The notes: a model not told the origin generated them from the letters alone. Shown: positions 47,230-57,084, counted from the first letter of the stretch. The stretch is 64,000 bases of DNA from Streptosporangium sp. NBC_01495 (GCF_036250735.1 NZ_CP109430.1:4154001-4218000); one strand, 5' to 3'. Numbers and translations: made by a program.

Positions 47230-48312
47230 ATGTCCGATCGAGGGGAAGGCGCCCGGCTCGCCGGGATCCTCGGGGCGGCGGTGCCGCGTGTCTGCTCGGC
47301 CGCGGTGGCCGCGATCGCCGTGGGCGGTGTCACGGTGGCCGCCGCCGCGGTGGGGGAGGCCGTGCGCTACTCGTCGGCCTCGGAGGAGCTCGCCGGAGAC
47401 CGGCCGCCCACCCTCCGCGACTCGATCTTCGACCTCGCCTCGATCACCAAACTCTTCACCACGGCCGTCATCCTGTCGCTGGCCGAGGACGGCCTGCTCG
47501 GCCTGGACGAGCCCGTCGCGGTCCGGCTGCCCGCCTGTTACGGCGGCGCCCCGGAGGTCACCCTGCGGCACCTGCTCACCCACACCGCGGGACTGCCGCC
47601 GGGACGCAGGGCCCACGAGGAGATTCCCGGTGACGGCCCGGAGATCCGCGCCACGCGCATGGAGCGGATCCTCTCGACGTCGCCGGTCGGCCCCGCGGGT
47701 GAGCGCTACCTCTACTCCGACGTCGGGCTGATCACGGCGGGCCGGGTGGCGGAGATCGCCGGCCGGGCCTCCCTGGACGAGCTCGTCCGCACCCGGGTCA
47801 CCGGCCCCCTGGGCCTGCCCGACACCGGCTACCGCCCCGCCGCGTCCCTGCTGCCCCGGATCGTCGCCACCGAGCACAAGCCCGAGCGCCCGGGGCCCGG
47901 ATGCGTGCGCGGCGAGGTCCACGACGAGACCGCGCACGGCCTGGGCGGGGTCGCCGGGCACGCCGGGATCTTCTCCACCGCCGACGACCTCGTACGCTTC
48001 GCCGAGGCCCTGCGCACGGGAGGAGCCCCGCTGCTACGTGGGGAGACGGCCGCCGAGATCACCCGCGACCACGGCGTGAGGGGCGCGGACTTCCGTCACG
48101 GCCTGGGCGTGCGGATCGGCGACCCCGCGATCGTCGGCCCGCTGGCCGACGCCTACGGCCACTCCGGCTTCACCGGCACCTCACTCGTCGTCGACCCGGG
48201 GCGGGCACTGACCGTCGTACTGCTGACCAACAACGTCCACCCGCTCCGTGGCCGCGCGGGCATCCGTGACCTGCGCCACGCCGTCGCCGCCGAGGCCCTG
48301 CGCCTGTCCTGA
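47230..48312 (+). CDS. Serine beta-lactamase-like hydrolase (class C/AmpH-type)
   Basis: A 360-residue penicillin-binding fold protein. The nucleophile motif S-x-x-K is SITK at residues 71-74, the second motif is YSD in YLYSDVGLI (Y-x-N is usual), and the third is HSG in YGHSGFTGT. The segment LRHLLTHTAGLPPG is a family landmark. No clear signal peptide is seen, although residues 10-42 are Ala/Val-rich. Members hydrolyse D-Ala peptides, beta-lactams or esters. After murQ it may trim imported wall peptides. Confidence 0.85.
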   Translation: MSDRGEGARLAGILGAAVPRVCSAAVAAIAVGGVTVAAAAVGEAVRYSSASEELAGDRPPTLRDSIFDLASITKLFTTAVILSLAEDGLLGLDEPVAVRLPACYGGAPEVTLRHLLTHTAGLPPGRRAHEEIPGDGPEIRATRMERILSTSPVGPAGERYLYSDVGLITAGRVAEIAGRASLDELVRTRVTGPLGLPDTGYRPAASLLPRIVATEHKPERPGPGCVRGEVHDETAHGLGGVAGHAGIFSTADDLVRFAEALRTGGAPLLRGETAAEITRDHGVRGADFRHGLGVRIGDPAIVGPLADAYGHSGFTGTSLVVDPGRALTVVLLTNNVHPLRGRAGIRDLRHAVAAEALRLS

Positions 48313-48407
48313 CCAGCCTGTTCTGACAGTGACGATGTGGATGAGCCTCCCGGCGGGGCCCGCCCCAAGTCCCGGCCGGCCTTGGGTCCTCCACGGGACC
48401 TGCCGAC

Positions 48408-50969
48408 TCATGTCGCCCCGGTGTCCTGGGGGAACAGGGCGGGGCTCAGCTCGCGGAGCTGGTCTCTCGAGGTGACGCCGAGCTTGGGGAACGCCTTGTA
48501 GAGGTGGTTGCCCACGGTCCGCCGGCTGAGGACGAGCTGGGCGGCGATATCCCGGTTGGTGGCCCCACCGGCCGCCAGCCGGACGACCCGGAGCTCCTGG
48601 GGCGTCAGCAGGTCCAGCTCGCCTGCCAGGGACACGCGCCGGGCGTCACCGGCGCGCAGTTCGGCACGGGCACGGTCGGCCCACGGGCGGGCGCCCAGTT
48701 CCTCGAAGCCGGCGAGCGCGGCGCCCAGCTCGCGCGAGGCACGGGCGCGCCGGCCCCTGCGGCGCAACCATTCGCCGAACAGCAACCGGGTACGGGCGAG
48801 CTCGAACGGCTGGCCCGCGCTCTCGTGCAGGTTCAGCGCCTGGCTGTAGAGCGAGTCCGCCTCCCGGCCCTGCTCCAGCAGCGCCCGGACGCGCAGGACG
48901 AGCGCGGCGGGACCCGGCCTGCCGGTGCCCGTCGCCCACGCCTCGAACCTGACGAGCCGCGTACCGAGCTCGGCGCCCCTGCCCGCGTGCACGGCGGCCT
49001 CGGCGAGGTCGGGGGTCGAGCGGATCGCCAGGAGCGGGGGCAGCGGGCCCTCGGCGAACCGCCGCAGCGCCAGGCCGGGACGGCCGTACCCGAGATCCAG
49101 CAGGGCCAGCGCCCAGGGGCCGACGGAGGGCCTGGCGGGACCCGGCGGGCGCCTGAACGGGACGCCGCCCACCGCGTGCCCGACCTTTCCGGTGCTCCTG
49201 ACCTTCCCGCGGTTTCCGGCCCTGCCTCCGCCGCTGTTCTTCCCGGAATCGTATGAGCTCCGGCCGTCGTCCTCCGCCGTACCGTAGGCGATGCTCCTGG
49301 CGGCGAGGCGACGGCACTCCTGTTCGGCGCCCCGCACCGCGGCCAGCCAGGCGAGCAGGCCGGTCAGTGAGCCGGTCAGGTCGTGCCGCCCGGCGTCCCC
49401 GGCGAGCAGCAGGGCCTGCGTCGCGCTCGCCGCGGCCTGTCCGTGCAACCCGGCGGCGGCCTGGGCCGCCGCGAGCATGTGCAGGGCCTTCGGCTCCCTG
49501 CCCGGCATACCGTGTGTACGGCACAGGGCCACCAGGCCCTCCGCCCACCGGCAGGCCGCGAGGTCGTCGCCCATGGACAGCAACCACGCCGCGCTCCAGG
49601 GAGGCATCCCCGCGTGCTCCGACCGCCAGGTGACCGTACCTGCCGTGTCCGGCCAGAGGCCCGGCCAGAGGTCCGGCCAGGGATCCGGCCAGGGGGCCGG
49701 CCACTGTGGCGGTCGCGGGTCCGGGGCGCCCGCGGAGAGGATCTCCTGCCTGAGGCGGGTGAGTTCGAGACGGGTCGCCGGGGCGGCGAGCGGCAGCGCC
49801 CGCTCGCTGAGGGCCATGGCGTGCGCGAACTCGCCCACGTCGATCGCCGCCGCCACGGCCTCGGTGAGCAGGCGGGCGCGCGTGGCCGGGGACTCGCTGA
49901 GCTGTGCCGCGTGTTCCAGCGCGGCGCCGCCGTGGCCGCGGTCGGTGCTGCGCCGCGCGTGCAGCTCCAGCCGGACCGCCAGCCTGTCGCAGGGGACGGC
50001 CGCCGCCGTGGCCGCGTGATGCGCGGTGTCCTGGCCCGGTCCTTCGGCCAGTGCCCCGTGCACCCTGATCCGCTCGGCGACGGGCGCGTCCTGGTAGAGC
50101 GCGGGCCGCAGCAGCGGATGGGTGAAGCCGAGCCGCCGGCCGGACAGCGACACCAGCCCCGCCCGCTCGGCGGGTTCGAGGTCGCCGAGGTCGCCGCCGA
50201 GCCGCTCGACGGCCGCCGCCATCGGCGCCAGCTCGCCGGAGCCCGAGGCGGCGGCGACGAGAAGTGCCAGGCGGGCGGGGGAGGGGAGCGCGGTGACGCC
50301 TTCCGTGAACCTTCTCAGCGTGGTCGCGCCGACCGGCATGGTCTCGGGCCTCAGCCTCAGTGGGGACCGGTGCAGATCGGCCGCCACTCCCGTGGCGAAC
50401 TCCGCCAGCGCCAGCGGGTTGCCGTCCGCCGCCTCGGCGATCTTCCGGCGGGTGAACGGCGTCAGCCGCCCGGCGTGGGCGGCCAGCAGTGCGAGGGAGT
50501 TCTCGCGTCCCAGCCGGGACAGGCGCAGGGAGGGCAGGTCGAGCGGGAAGCGCGCGCCGTCGGGCAGGGCGAGGACCAGCGCGTACGGTGCCGCGTGCCG
50601 CCGCGCGGCGAACGCCAGCGCCTCGGTGGACTCAGGGTCGAGCAGGTGCGCGTCGTCCACCAGGCACAGCACGGGGCCGGTGGCCGCCAGGTCGGCGAGC
50701 CTGCCGGCGACGGCCTCCGGTGTCCCCTGGCCGGTGAGGCCGGTGCCGAAGAGGTGGTCGACCCCCGCGTACGGCAGGTCCGTCTCGGATTCGACGCCCT
50801 GGGTTCGCAGCACCCGTATGCCCCGGACGGTGTCCGCGACATGGTCGAGGAAAGCGGACCGCCCGGCCCCGTACTCCCCCCGGACGAGGAGAGACGCCGC
50901 CCTGCCGCCTCTCACCGTCTTCAACAACCGCCAGATGTGGTCAAACTCAGTTGTCCGCCCGTACAACAC
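48408..50969 (-). CDS. LuxR-family regulator (LAL type) with degenerate P-loop
   Basis: An 853-residue regulator starting at GTG (ML-YGR opening). The ATPase domain has a P-loop VRGEYGAGRSAFLDH, where Arg replaces the Walker A Lys, and Walker B LCLVDDAHLLDPES. The C-terminus is a LuxR helix-turn-helix: LTPQELRVVRLAAGGATNRD followed by IAAQLVLSRRTVGNHLYKAF. A Trp-Pro repeat region (WPAPWPDPWPDLWPGLWPD, about residues 422-440) is encoded by a 12-bp tandem repeat. The gene is divergent from a related LAL gene at 51062, with 92 bp between them. Confidence 0.88.
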   Translation of the reverse strand: MLYGRTTEFDHIWRLLKTVRGGRAASLLVRGEYGAGRSAFLDHVADTVRGIRVLRTQGVESETDLPYAGVDHLFGTGLTGQGTPEAVAGRLADLAATGPVLCLVDDAHLLDPESTEALAFAARRHAAPYALVLALPDGARFPLDLPSLRLSRLGRENSLALLAAHAGRLTPFTRRKIAEAADGNPLALAEFATGVAADLHRSPLRLRPETMPVGATTLRRFTEGVTALPSPARLALLVAAASGSGELAPMAAAVERLGGDLGDLEPAERAGLVSLSGRRLGFTHPLLRPALYQDAPVAERIRVHGALAEGPGQDTAHHAATAAAVPCDRLAVRLELHARRSTDRGHGGAALEHAAQLSESPATRARLLTEAVAAAIDVGEFAHAMALSERALPLAAPATRLELTRLRQEILSAGAPDPRPPQWPAPWPDPWPDLWPGLWPDTAGTVTWRSEHAGMPPWSAAWLLSMGDDLAACRWAEGLVALCRTHGMPGREPKALHMLAAAQAAAGLHGQAAASATQALLLAGDAGRHDLTGSLTGLLAWLAAVRGAEQECRRLAARSIAYGTAEDDGRSSYDSGKNSGGGRAGNRGKVRSTGKVGHAVGGVPFRRPPGPARPSVGPWALALLDLGYGRPGLALRRFAEGPLPPLLAIRSTPDLAEAAVHAGRGAELGTRLVRFEAWATGTGRPGPAALVLRVRALLEQGREADSLYSQALNLHESAGQPFELARTRLLFGEWLRRRGRRARASRELGAALAGFEELGARPWADRARAELRAGDARRVSLAGELDLLTPQELRVVRLAAGGATNRDIAAQLVLSRRTVGNHLYKAFPKLGVTSRDQLRELSPALFPQDTGAT
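49651..49704. repeat. 12-bp tandem repeat, 4.5 units, in the LAL gene
   Basis: Units of the form GGCCAGAGGTCC follow each other and write the Trp-Pro tetrapeptide repeat on the minus strand. Confidence 0.8.
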
Positions 50970-51061
50970 GCCTGGACTGTAGCCCCCACCTTGATCGTTT
51001 CAGTGAATGAAGAATGAACAGTCGGGACCTGGAGTGAATCGCCGTCGCCGGTGCTGCTTCG

Positions 51062-53380
51062 ATGGTCGGCGTGCTTCACGGGAGAGCCATCGAATGTGGC
51101 CGGATCGAGAGCCTGGTCGCGGGGGCCGGCCGTGCCGAGGACGGTGTCCTGGTACTGCGGGGTGAGCAGGGGGCCGGTGCGACGGCCCTCCTGGACCACG
51201 CCGCGGCCACCGCCGGGAGCGTCCCCGTCCTGCGCGGCGCCTGCCACGCCGGGGAGTCCGGTGTCGCGCTCGCCGCACTGTCCCACCTGCTCGCGCCGCT
51301 CGGCCGGGTGGAGCGCGGGGATCGCGTGGCGACCACCCTCGCCGCGCGCGACCTGCTGACGACCGCCGCGCGAGCCGAGGGCCTGGTGGTCCTGCTGGAC
51401 GACGCGCACTGGATCGACCGGGCATCGGCGGACACCCTGGTCTCGCTCCTCAGAAGACCGGCCGGTCACGGCCTCGTGGTGATCATCGCCGAGCGGGCGG
51501 GGCGGGTCTCCAGGCTGGCCGCGCTGCCAGGATGCGACCTCACCCCGCTGGACGCCGGAGCGTGCGCGGCGATACTCGCCGAACACCACCCCGACATGAT
51601 CAGGCGGGTACGCGAGCGGCTCATCGCCTTCGCGGGCGGCAACCCGGGCACGCTGACCACCTGCGCGCACGCGCTGACCAGGGAGCATCGCCTCGGGCAT
51701 GCGGCTTCGCCCTGGGCCTACCTCGAAAGGTTCCGTTCCCCGGCGCAGGCCGGTCTGGCCGCGCCCGGCGCGGTGCTCGCGGCGCTGCCGGAGCCCACGG
51801 TGGCGCTGCTCGCCCTGGTCGCCGTCGAGAACACGAGGGAGTTGCGCTCCATCACCCCGGCGGCGAACCTCCTCGGTGTCTCACTCGGCGATCTCGCCCC
51901 GGCCGAGCGGGCAGGCGTGGTCGGGGTCCTGGACGGCCGGATCGTCGTCAGGCAACCCCTGGTACCCGCCATCGCGTACGGCACGGCGTCGTTCTCGCTG
52001 CGCGCCGCCGTGCACCGGGCGCTGGCGGCGGCCGGGCACCCGGACGGGCCCTGGCACCGCGCGGTCGTGGCGATCGGCCCCGACGAGGGACTCGCCGCCG
52101 AACTGGAGGAACTGGCCGCCCAGACCGTGGACGCGGCACAACGCACCGACGCGCTGTGCGCGTCCGCCGACCTGACGCCCGATCCGGCCGCCCGCGCCGC
52201 CCGTCTGGCCGCCGCCGCCCGCCTGGCCCGGGACGCCGGCCAGACGGAACGGGCGAAGGTGCTGGCCGCCGGGTGCGAGGACCACCCGGGACACGGCGGG
52301 ATCGGGGCGGAGGTGGCCGGGGGGCCCGGGGACCGGGCCGGGGCGGAGGCTTCGGGCGCGACGGCCGCCGCGCTGGCCTCGTCGTGGCGGAACCTGGCCG
52401 AGGGAGACGACACCGAGGCCCGGCTGACCGCGGCCGGGTTGCTGGCCCGGCTGCGCTCCCGGCACGAGTACGGCCTGCTGCCCCAGGCGCTGGAGGTCGC
52501 CGCGGGCACCCTGGTCCAGAGCGGCACGTGGGACGGGGCGGAAAAGGCGCTGGAGGAGGGGCTGGACATGGCCCGGGAGACCGGGCAGGAACACCAGGCG
52601 GCCAGGATCAGAGCCCGGCTGGCCTGGCTGGCCGCCGCCAGGGGTGAGGAGGAAGGGTGCCGCGCCCTGGCCGCCGAGGCGATCGCCTACGGTGAGGCGC
52701 GGGCCGCCCCTGAGGTCGTCGCGCTCGGTCTGCGCGCCCTGGGCCTGCTCGACCTGGGCCGGGGCAGGTACGGTGAGGCGGCGCGGACCCTGGAGCTGGT
52801 CGGCGGGGCCGGTCCCGACCTCGCCGAGGCGGCCGTGCGCAGCGGCCGTCTGGACCTCGCCGCCTGGACGCTGTCCCGGATGGAGACCTCGGGGCCCGCC
52901 GCGCGGGCGGTCCGGGCCAGATGTGAGGGGCTGCTGGCGCGCGGGAAGGCCGCCGACGAGGCGTACGCGAGGGCACTGCGGGCGCACGACAGGCTCGGCC
53001 GCCCGTACGACCTGGCGAGAACGGCCCTCGTCTACGGCGAGTGGTTGCGCAGGATGGCCCGCCGGGCGGAGGCGCGGGCCCGGCTGACCACCGCGCTGGA
53101 GATCTTCCAGCGGCTCGGGGCGGTGCCCTGGGCCCTCAGGGCCGCCGAGGAGCGCGACGCCACCGGCGGCGCGAGACGTGATCCGATCGCGGGCCTGACC
53201 GCGCAGGAGTCCCGTGTCGCCCGGCTGGCGGCCAGGGGAGTCGCGAACCGGGAGATCGCGCAACGGCTCAACCTCAGTCCGCGCACCGTGGAGTCCCACC
53301 TCTACCGGGCCTTCCAGAAACTCGGTGTCTCCTCCCGTGGAGAGCTCGCCCGGCGGCTCCCCGAACTGTATTCCGGGTGA
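51062..53380 (+). CDS. LuxR-family regulator (LAL type), paralogue of the divergent gene, P-loop lacking Lys
   Basis: A 772-residue regulator. The P-loop position reads LRGEQGAGATALLDHAA, with Ala where Walker A has Lys, while Walker B LVVLLDDAHWIDRASAD is intact. The middle is helical. The C-terminal LuxR domain reads LTAQESRVARLAARGVANRE followed by IAQRLNLSPRTVESHLYRAF. Its resemblance to the divergent protein (same helix-turn-helix spacing, same LYRAF/LYKAF end and the same loss of the P-loop Lys) suggests an old duplication. A strong terminator follows. Confidence 0.88.
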   Translation: MVGVLHGRAIECGRIESLVAGAGRAEDGVLVLRGEQGAGATALLDHAAATAGSVPVLRGACHAGESGVALAALSHLLAPLGRVERGDRVATTLAARDLLTTAARAEGLVVLLDDAHWIDRASADTLVSLLRRPAGHGLVVIIAERAGRVSRLAALPGCDLTPLDAGACAAILAEHHPDMIRRVRERLIAFAGGNPGTLTTCAHALTREHRLGHAASPWAYLERFRSPAQAGLAAPGAVLAALPEPTVALLALVAVENTRELRSITPAANLLGVSLGDLAPAERAGVVGVLDGRIVVRQPLVPAIAYGTASFSLRAAVHRALAAAGHPDGPWHRAVVAIGPDEGLAAELEELAAQTVDAAQRTDALCASADLTPDPAARAARLAAAARLARDAGQTERAKVLAAGCEDHPGHGGIGAEVAGGPGDRAGAEASGATAAALASSWRNLAEGDDTEARLTAAGLLARLRSRHEYGLLPQALEVAAGTLVQSGTWDGAEKALEEGLDMARETGQEHQAARIRARLAWLAAARGEEEGCRALAAEAIAYGEARAAPEVVALGLRALGLLDLGRGRYGEAARTLELVGGAGPDLAEAAVRSGRLDLAAWTLSRMETSGPAARAVRARCEGLLARGKAADEAYARALRAHDRLGRPYDLARTALVYGEWLRRMARRAEARARLTTALEIFQRLGAVPWALRAAEERDATGGARRDPIAGLTAQESRVARLAARGVANREIAQRLNLSPRTVESHLYRAFQKLGVSSRGELARRLPELYSG

Positions 53381-53420
53381 CTCACACGGATTTACCGTCC
53401 ATCGGCGCGGAGCCGAGCAG

Positions 53421-53458
53421 GGCGTGCCCCGGAGCCGACCTCCGGGGCACGCCTTTTT
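53421..53458 (+). terminator. Intrinsic (rho-independent) terminator
   Basis: A perfect 14-bp stem (GGCGTGCCCCGGAG and CTCCGGGGCACGCC) with a 5-nt loop, followed at once by TTTTT. It lies 41 bp after the stop of the LAL gene at 51062. It is the clearest terminator in the window. Confidence 0.92.
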
Positions 53459-53560
53459 CCGTTCGTGAGGTTTTCGCCCGCGAGGTCGCGGACCCGTCGC
53501 GGTGGCCGGCTCCGGGAGCGGGGGAGGGGCCGGGGCCTCAGGCGCGGGGACTCCGCCGCC

Positions 53561-53610
53561 CGGGAGTCGCCGGGAGCCGCCGGGAGTCGCCGGGAGTCGC
53601 CGGGAGTCGC
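53561..53610. repeat. 10-bp tandem repeat, 5 units
   Basis: Five consecutive 10-nt units of CGGGAGTCGC (one with a single change), followed by a degenerate sixth unit. Confidence 0.85.
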
Positions 53611-53793
53611 CGAGAACCACTGAGCCAGGGGGCGCGGATGACTCAGGCGGGCGGTGCCGCACCCTGACCTGGCCGTCCGGATGACAGATTCGCCCGCATT
53701 TTTGGCGATCTATGGTTCGCGGTGGTTCGCCGTGCGAGCGGAGACCTACGCCCGCAGCGTGCCTTGAGTTGCAATCGAGATCGGAGTTGGGAC

Positions 53794-56700
53794 ATGACGC
53801 CATCGCGAAAGCGGTGGAGCACGGGGGCGGCGATCCTGGCGGTCGCCGTGATGACAGGCGGGGCCTTCGGGCCGGCCGCCGTGGCCGAGCCACTGCACCC
53901 GTCCACCGCGGGGAAGCCCGAACCTCAGACCACCGTGCCGGAACAGCCGTCGGCACAGGCACCGGAGCAGGCAACGGGCGCGGCGCCGCTCACCCCCACG
54001 CCCGAGCCCGCCATGCCCGAGTCCGCCACGCCGGCCGCCGGGACGTCCGAGCCGGAGCCCGCGGGTCCCACGCCCGAGGAACTTCGGGCGCTGGGGCAGG
54101 CCCGGGAGACAGGCCGGCAGGTGGAGGTCGTCGAGCGGCGTACCGAGACCAGTGACATCACCGCCAACCCCAACGGCACCCTCACCCTCCGCCAGCACCT
54201 GCGCCCGGTGCGCGCCCAGGCCGACGGCCGGTGGCGCCCGGTGGACCCGACGCTGCGGCGCCGCGCCGACGGGACGGTCGCCCCGCGGTCCACGACCTTC
54301 GGCATGGCCTTCTCCGGCGGCGGCACGGGCCCGCTGGCGACCCTGGTCAAGGGAGGCAGGAGCCTCACCCTGACCTGGCCGGAGCCGCTCCCCGCACCGG
54401 CCGTGTCCGGCAGCGAGATGACCTACCCCGAGGTGCTGCCCGGCGTCGACCTGAAGATCCTGGTGGAGGCCGACAACTTCGTCAGCCACCTGATCGTCAA
54501 GAACGCGCGGGCCGCGGCCGACCCCAGGCTGCGCACCCTCACCTTCCGCGTCGGCGGGAAGGGCCTGCGGCTGGCCACAGACTCGCAGGGCGGCCTCACC
54601 GCCACCGACGACACGGGCGGGCAGGTCTTCACCGCGCCCCGTCCACTGATGTGGGACTCCTCGGCGAACTCCGGGGCCGGGCTCCGTCAGGGGAACGCCC
54701 GCTCGGCGAAGCCTGCCGAGACCGGTCCCGCCCGCACCGCCCAGATGACCGCCGAGGTCGGCGGCGGCCGGCTGCGGATCGTGCCCGACAGGGCGATGCT
54801 CGACGACCCCGCCACGGTCTACCCCGTCACCATCGACCCGATCTTCAACGACGGCTACAAGAACCACTGGTCGGTCGCCTACAAGCAGGCCGGCTCGCCC
54901 TCCATAGCGGACACCGCCTTCTACGACGGCACCAAGAAGATCGGCACTGAGAGCCCGGTCGAGGCGCGGGTCGGCTACGAGGACTGGACCGGCGGAACGG
55001 CACGCTCCTACTTCCAGATGAACACCGACGACCTGCGGGGCTCACGCATCGTGGCGGCGACGTTCAACGTCCTCAACACCTACTCCTACAGCTGCACCAA
55101 GATGCCGGTGCAGCTCGGCTGGACCGGCGGCATCGGCTCCGGCACCACCTGGAACAACCAGCCGACCTGGAAGGCGACGCTGCAGACCAAGTCCTACGCG
55201 CACGGCTGGTCCACCAGTTGCGCCGGCGGCGGTGAGGACTACGCCGCCGTCGCGCTGCGCGAGGCCGTCCAGGAGAACGCCGACCTGGGCGGCACGCAGA
55301 TCACCCTGGGTCTGCGCGCCGAGCCCGGCACCGAGGACGACCCGCGAAGCTGGAAGCGGTTCCGGGTCAACGCCACCAACCCGGTGCTCGAGGTCACCTA
55401 CAACAACATGCCCAAGGTCAACTCCAAGGCCGCCTACCTGGGCACGTGGGGAAACAACGCGAACGACGTGCCGATCCGCTGCGACAACAACCCGGCGACC
55501 TGGCCGGTGGTCGGCAACACCGGCATCGCGCTGACCGCGAAGGTGAGCGACCCCGACGACCACGACGTCACGGCGAAGTTCCTGGTCTGGCAGGTGGGCG
55601 GGAACAACGTCGCAACCCCCTCCGACAAGGTGAGCAGCGGCGGGACCGCGAGCGTGACCGTCGCCGCGGCGACGTTCAGGGACGCGGTCGGCTACCGCTG
55701 GACCGTCCAGGCCACCGACGGCGTCGACATGACCGGCGGGTCGGGCGACTGCGGCTTCGTGTTCGACAAGAAGGCGCCGACCAAGCCCGTCGTCGCCGCC
55801 ACCGACGGGCAGCCGCTCGACGTCGCCACGGTGCCCGCCCGCGCGCGCCGTACGATCAAGTTCACGTCCACCGACACGCAGCTGGACGGCTTCTGCTACG
55901 CGCTCAACCACCCGCTGTCCATCGGCGGTGACCGCTGCTCCGACGGCACCTGGGTGGACGCCGTCAACGGCGCGGCCACGGTGAACGTGGTGCCGCCCCG
56001 ATGGCCCAACAACCGCCTGCACGTCGTCGCCTACGACGTCGCGGGCAACGTCTCCCCCTACAGCGGCGCGTCCTCGGACGCGGAGACCAACACCACGCTG
56101 ATCCTCACCACCGCCCCCCAGTTCGTCGCCGACCCCGACGGCATCGCCGCCGGAGACCGCGACGGCGACCTGAACGGCGACGGCCACCCCGACTTCCTGG
56201 CCGTGGCCAAGGACGGCCGCCTGCTCTTCTACACCGGCAAGGGCGACGGCACGATCGCCTGGAACCGGACCTTCCCCAGCGGCTGGAACGACGCCAAGCT
56301 CGCCCACCGCGGTGACCTCATCGGTCCCGAGAACGGCATGGGACCGGACGGCTACGAGGACGTCTTCGTGCTCAAGTCCGACCGGCTCTGGATCTACCCC
56401 GGGGACGGGCTGGGCGAGCCGCTGCTGTGGGGCCGCCGAGAGCTGAAGCACCCCGGCGGCGGGAACTGGGCGGCCGCCACCCAGGTGATCGCACCCGGTG
56501 ACATCGACGGCAAGCTGGGCGTCGATCTCATCGTCAACGAGGGCGGCAAGCTGCTGCTGTTCTCCGGCACCCAGGCCGGGCCGCTCGCGACCGCCACCAA
56601 CGGCGAGCTGGCCACGCCGACGGTGATCGGGGCCTCCGGCTGGGCCGACCTCGACGCGATCGCACCCGGTGAGATCACCCCCGACGCCAACGGCGACGGC

Positions 56701-57084
56701 GCGCCCGACGACGGCAACGCGCCCGACCTGATCACCAGGAGCCGCTCCACCGGCGAGATGTGGATCCACCCCGGCGTCCGGGCCGCCGACGGCGGCTACA
56801 CGCTCGCGCCGCGCCGCGCCTACGGTCTCGGTGGCTGGACCTCGGCCGCCCGGCCGGCCCTCACCTCCAACGGCAACGCGCAGGGCACGGTCGCCACGGT
56901 GGACGGGGCCAAGCGCTTCCAGCCCACGCCCGGACAGGAGACGCCCGACATCTGGTCCACCGGAACCGGTGGGGTCGACAACACCGGTGTCCTCTACTTC
57001 TCCCCCGGGGCCCCGGCCGACCGTGGCGCGGCCATCCAGATCGGCGACTCGTACTGGGTCAGCAACATGGCCGGCATCTACTGA
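53794..57084 (+). CDS. Secreted DNRLRE-like / FG-GAP (VCBS) repeat protein
   Basis: A 1096-residue exported protein. A signal peptide (about 1-32) is followed by a Pro/Glu/Ala-rich stalk (about 35-115). About 120-330 is a domain with LTLRQHLRPVRAQADGRWRP, typical of actinobacterial RHS-associated proteins. A DNRLRE-like beta-sandwich follows (about 355-535; TAFYDGTKKIGTESPVEARV, TTWNNQPTWKA). From about 780 come FG-GAP/VCBS-type repeats with DGDLNGDGHPDFLAVAKDG and GDIDGKLGVDLIVNEGGK, likely calcium-binding propeller blades. ATG 53794 is chosen for its signal peptide and upstream GGAG. Its stop overlaps the RHS gene start (TGATG), so the two are made together, probably as surface partners. 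Confidence 0.85.
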   Translation: MTPSRKRWSTGAAILAVAVMTGGAFGPAAVAEPLHPSTAGKPEPQTTVPEQPSAQAPEQATGAAPLTPTPEPAMPESATPAAGTSEPEPAGPTPEELRALGQARETGRQVEVVERRTETSDITANPNGTLTLRQHLRPVRAQADGRWRPVDPTLRRRADGTVAPRSTTFGMAFSGGGTGPLATLVKGGRSLTLTWPEPLPAPAVSGSEMTYPEVLPGVDLKILVEADNFVSHLIVKNARAAADPRLRTLTFRVGGKGLRLATDSQGGLTATDDTGGQVFTAPRPLMWDSSANSGAGLRQGNARSAKPAETGPARTAQMTAEVGGGRLRIVPDRAMLDDPATVYPVTIDPIFNDGYKNHWSVAYKQAGSPSIADTAFYDGTKKIGTESPVEARVGYEDWTGGTARSYFQMNTDDLRGSRIVAATFNVLNTYSYSCTKMPVQLGWTGGIGSGTTWNNQPTWKATLQTKSYAHGWSTSCAGGGEDYAAVALREAVQENADLGGTQITLGLRAEPGTEDDPRSWKRFRVNATNPVLEVTYNNMPKVNSKAAYLGTWGNNANDVPIRCDNNPATWPVVGNTGIALTAKVSDPDDHDVTAKFLVWQVGGNNVATPSDKVSSGGTASVTVAAATFRDAVGYRWTVQATDGVDMTGGSGDCGFVFDKKAPTKPVVAATDGQPLDVATVPARARRTIKFTSTDTQLDGFCYALNHPLSIGGDRCSDGTWVDAVNGAATVNVVPPRWPNNRLHVVAYDVAGNVSPYSGASSDAETNTTLILTTAPQFVADPDGIAAGDRDGDLNGDGHPDFLAVAKDGRLLFYTGKGDGTIAWNRTFPSGWNDAKLAHRGDLIGPENGMGPDGYEDVFVLKSDRLWIYPGDGLGEPLLWGRRELKHPGGGNWAAATQVIAPGDIDGKLGVDLIVNEGGKLLLFSGTQAGPLATATNGELATPTVIGASGWADLDAIAPGEITPDANGDGAPDDGNAPDLITRSRSTGEMWIHPGVRAADGGYTLAPRRAYGLGGWTSAARPALTSNGNAQGTVATVDGAKRFQPTPGQETPDIWSTGTGGVDNTGVLYFSPGAPADRGAAIQIGDSYWVSNMAGIY

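Larger units (their letters stand above)
53381..53793. other. Intergenic 413-bp stretch between LAL and FG-GAP genes
   Basis: It contains the intrinsic terminator at 53421-53458, then a GC-rich part with a 10-bp tandem repeat, then about 130 bp with an A-T-richer patch (about 53690-53715) that may hold the promoter of the gene at 53794. No gene is supported. Confidence 0.5.

Noticed and set aside
48313-48407. Hairpins between the beta-lactamase-like gene and the convergent LAL gene
   Set aside because: Only short 5-6 bp stems are present (for example CCCAAG/CTTGGG), too weak to call a terminator.
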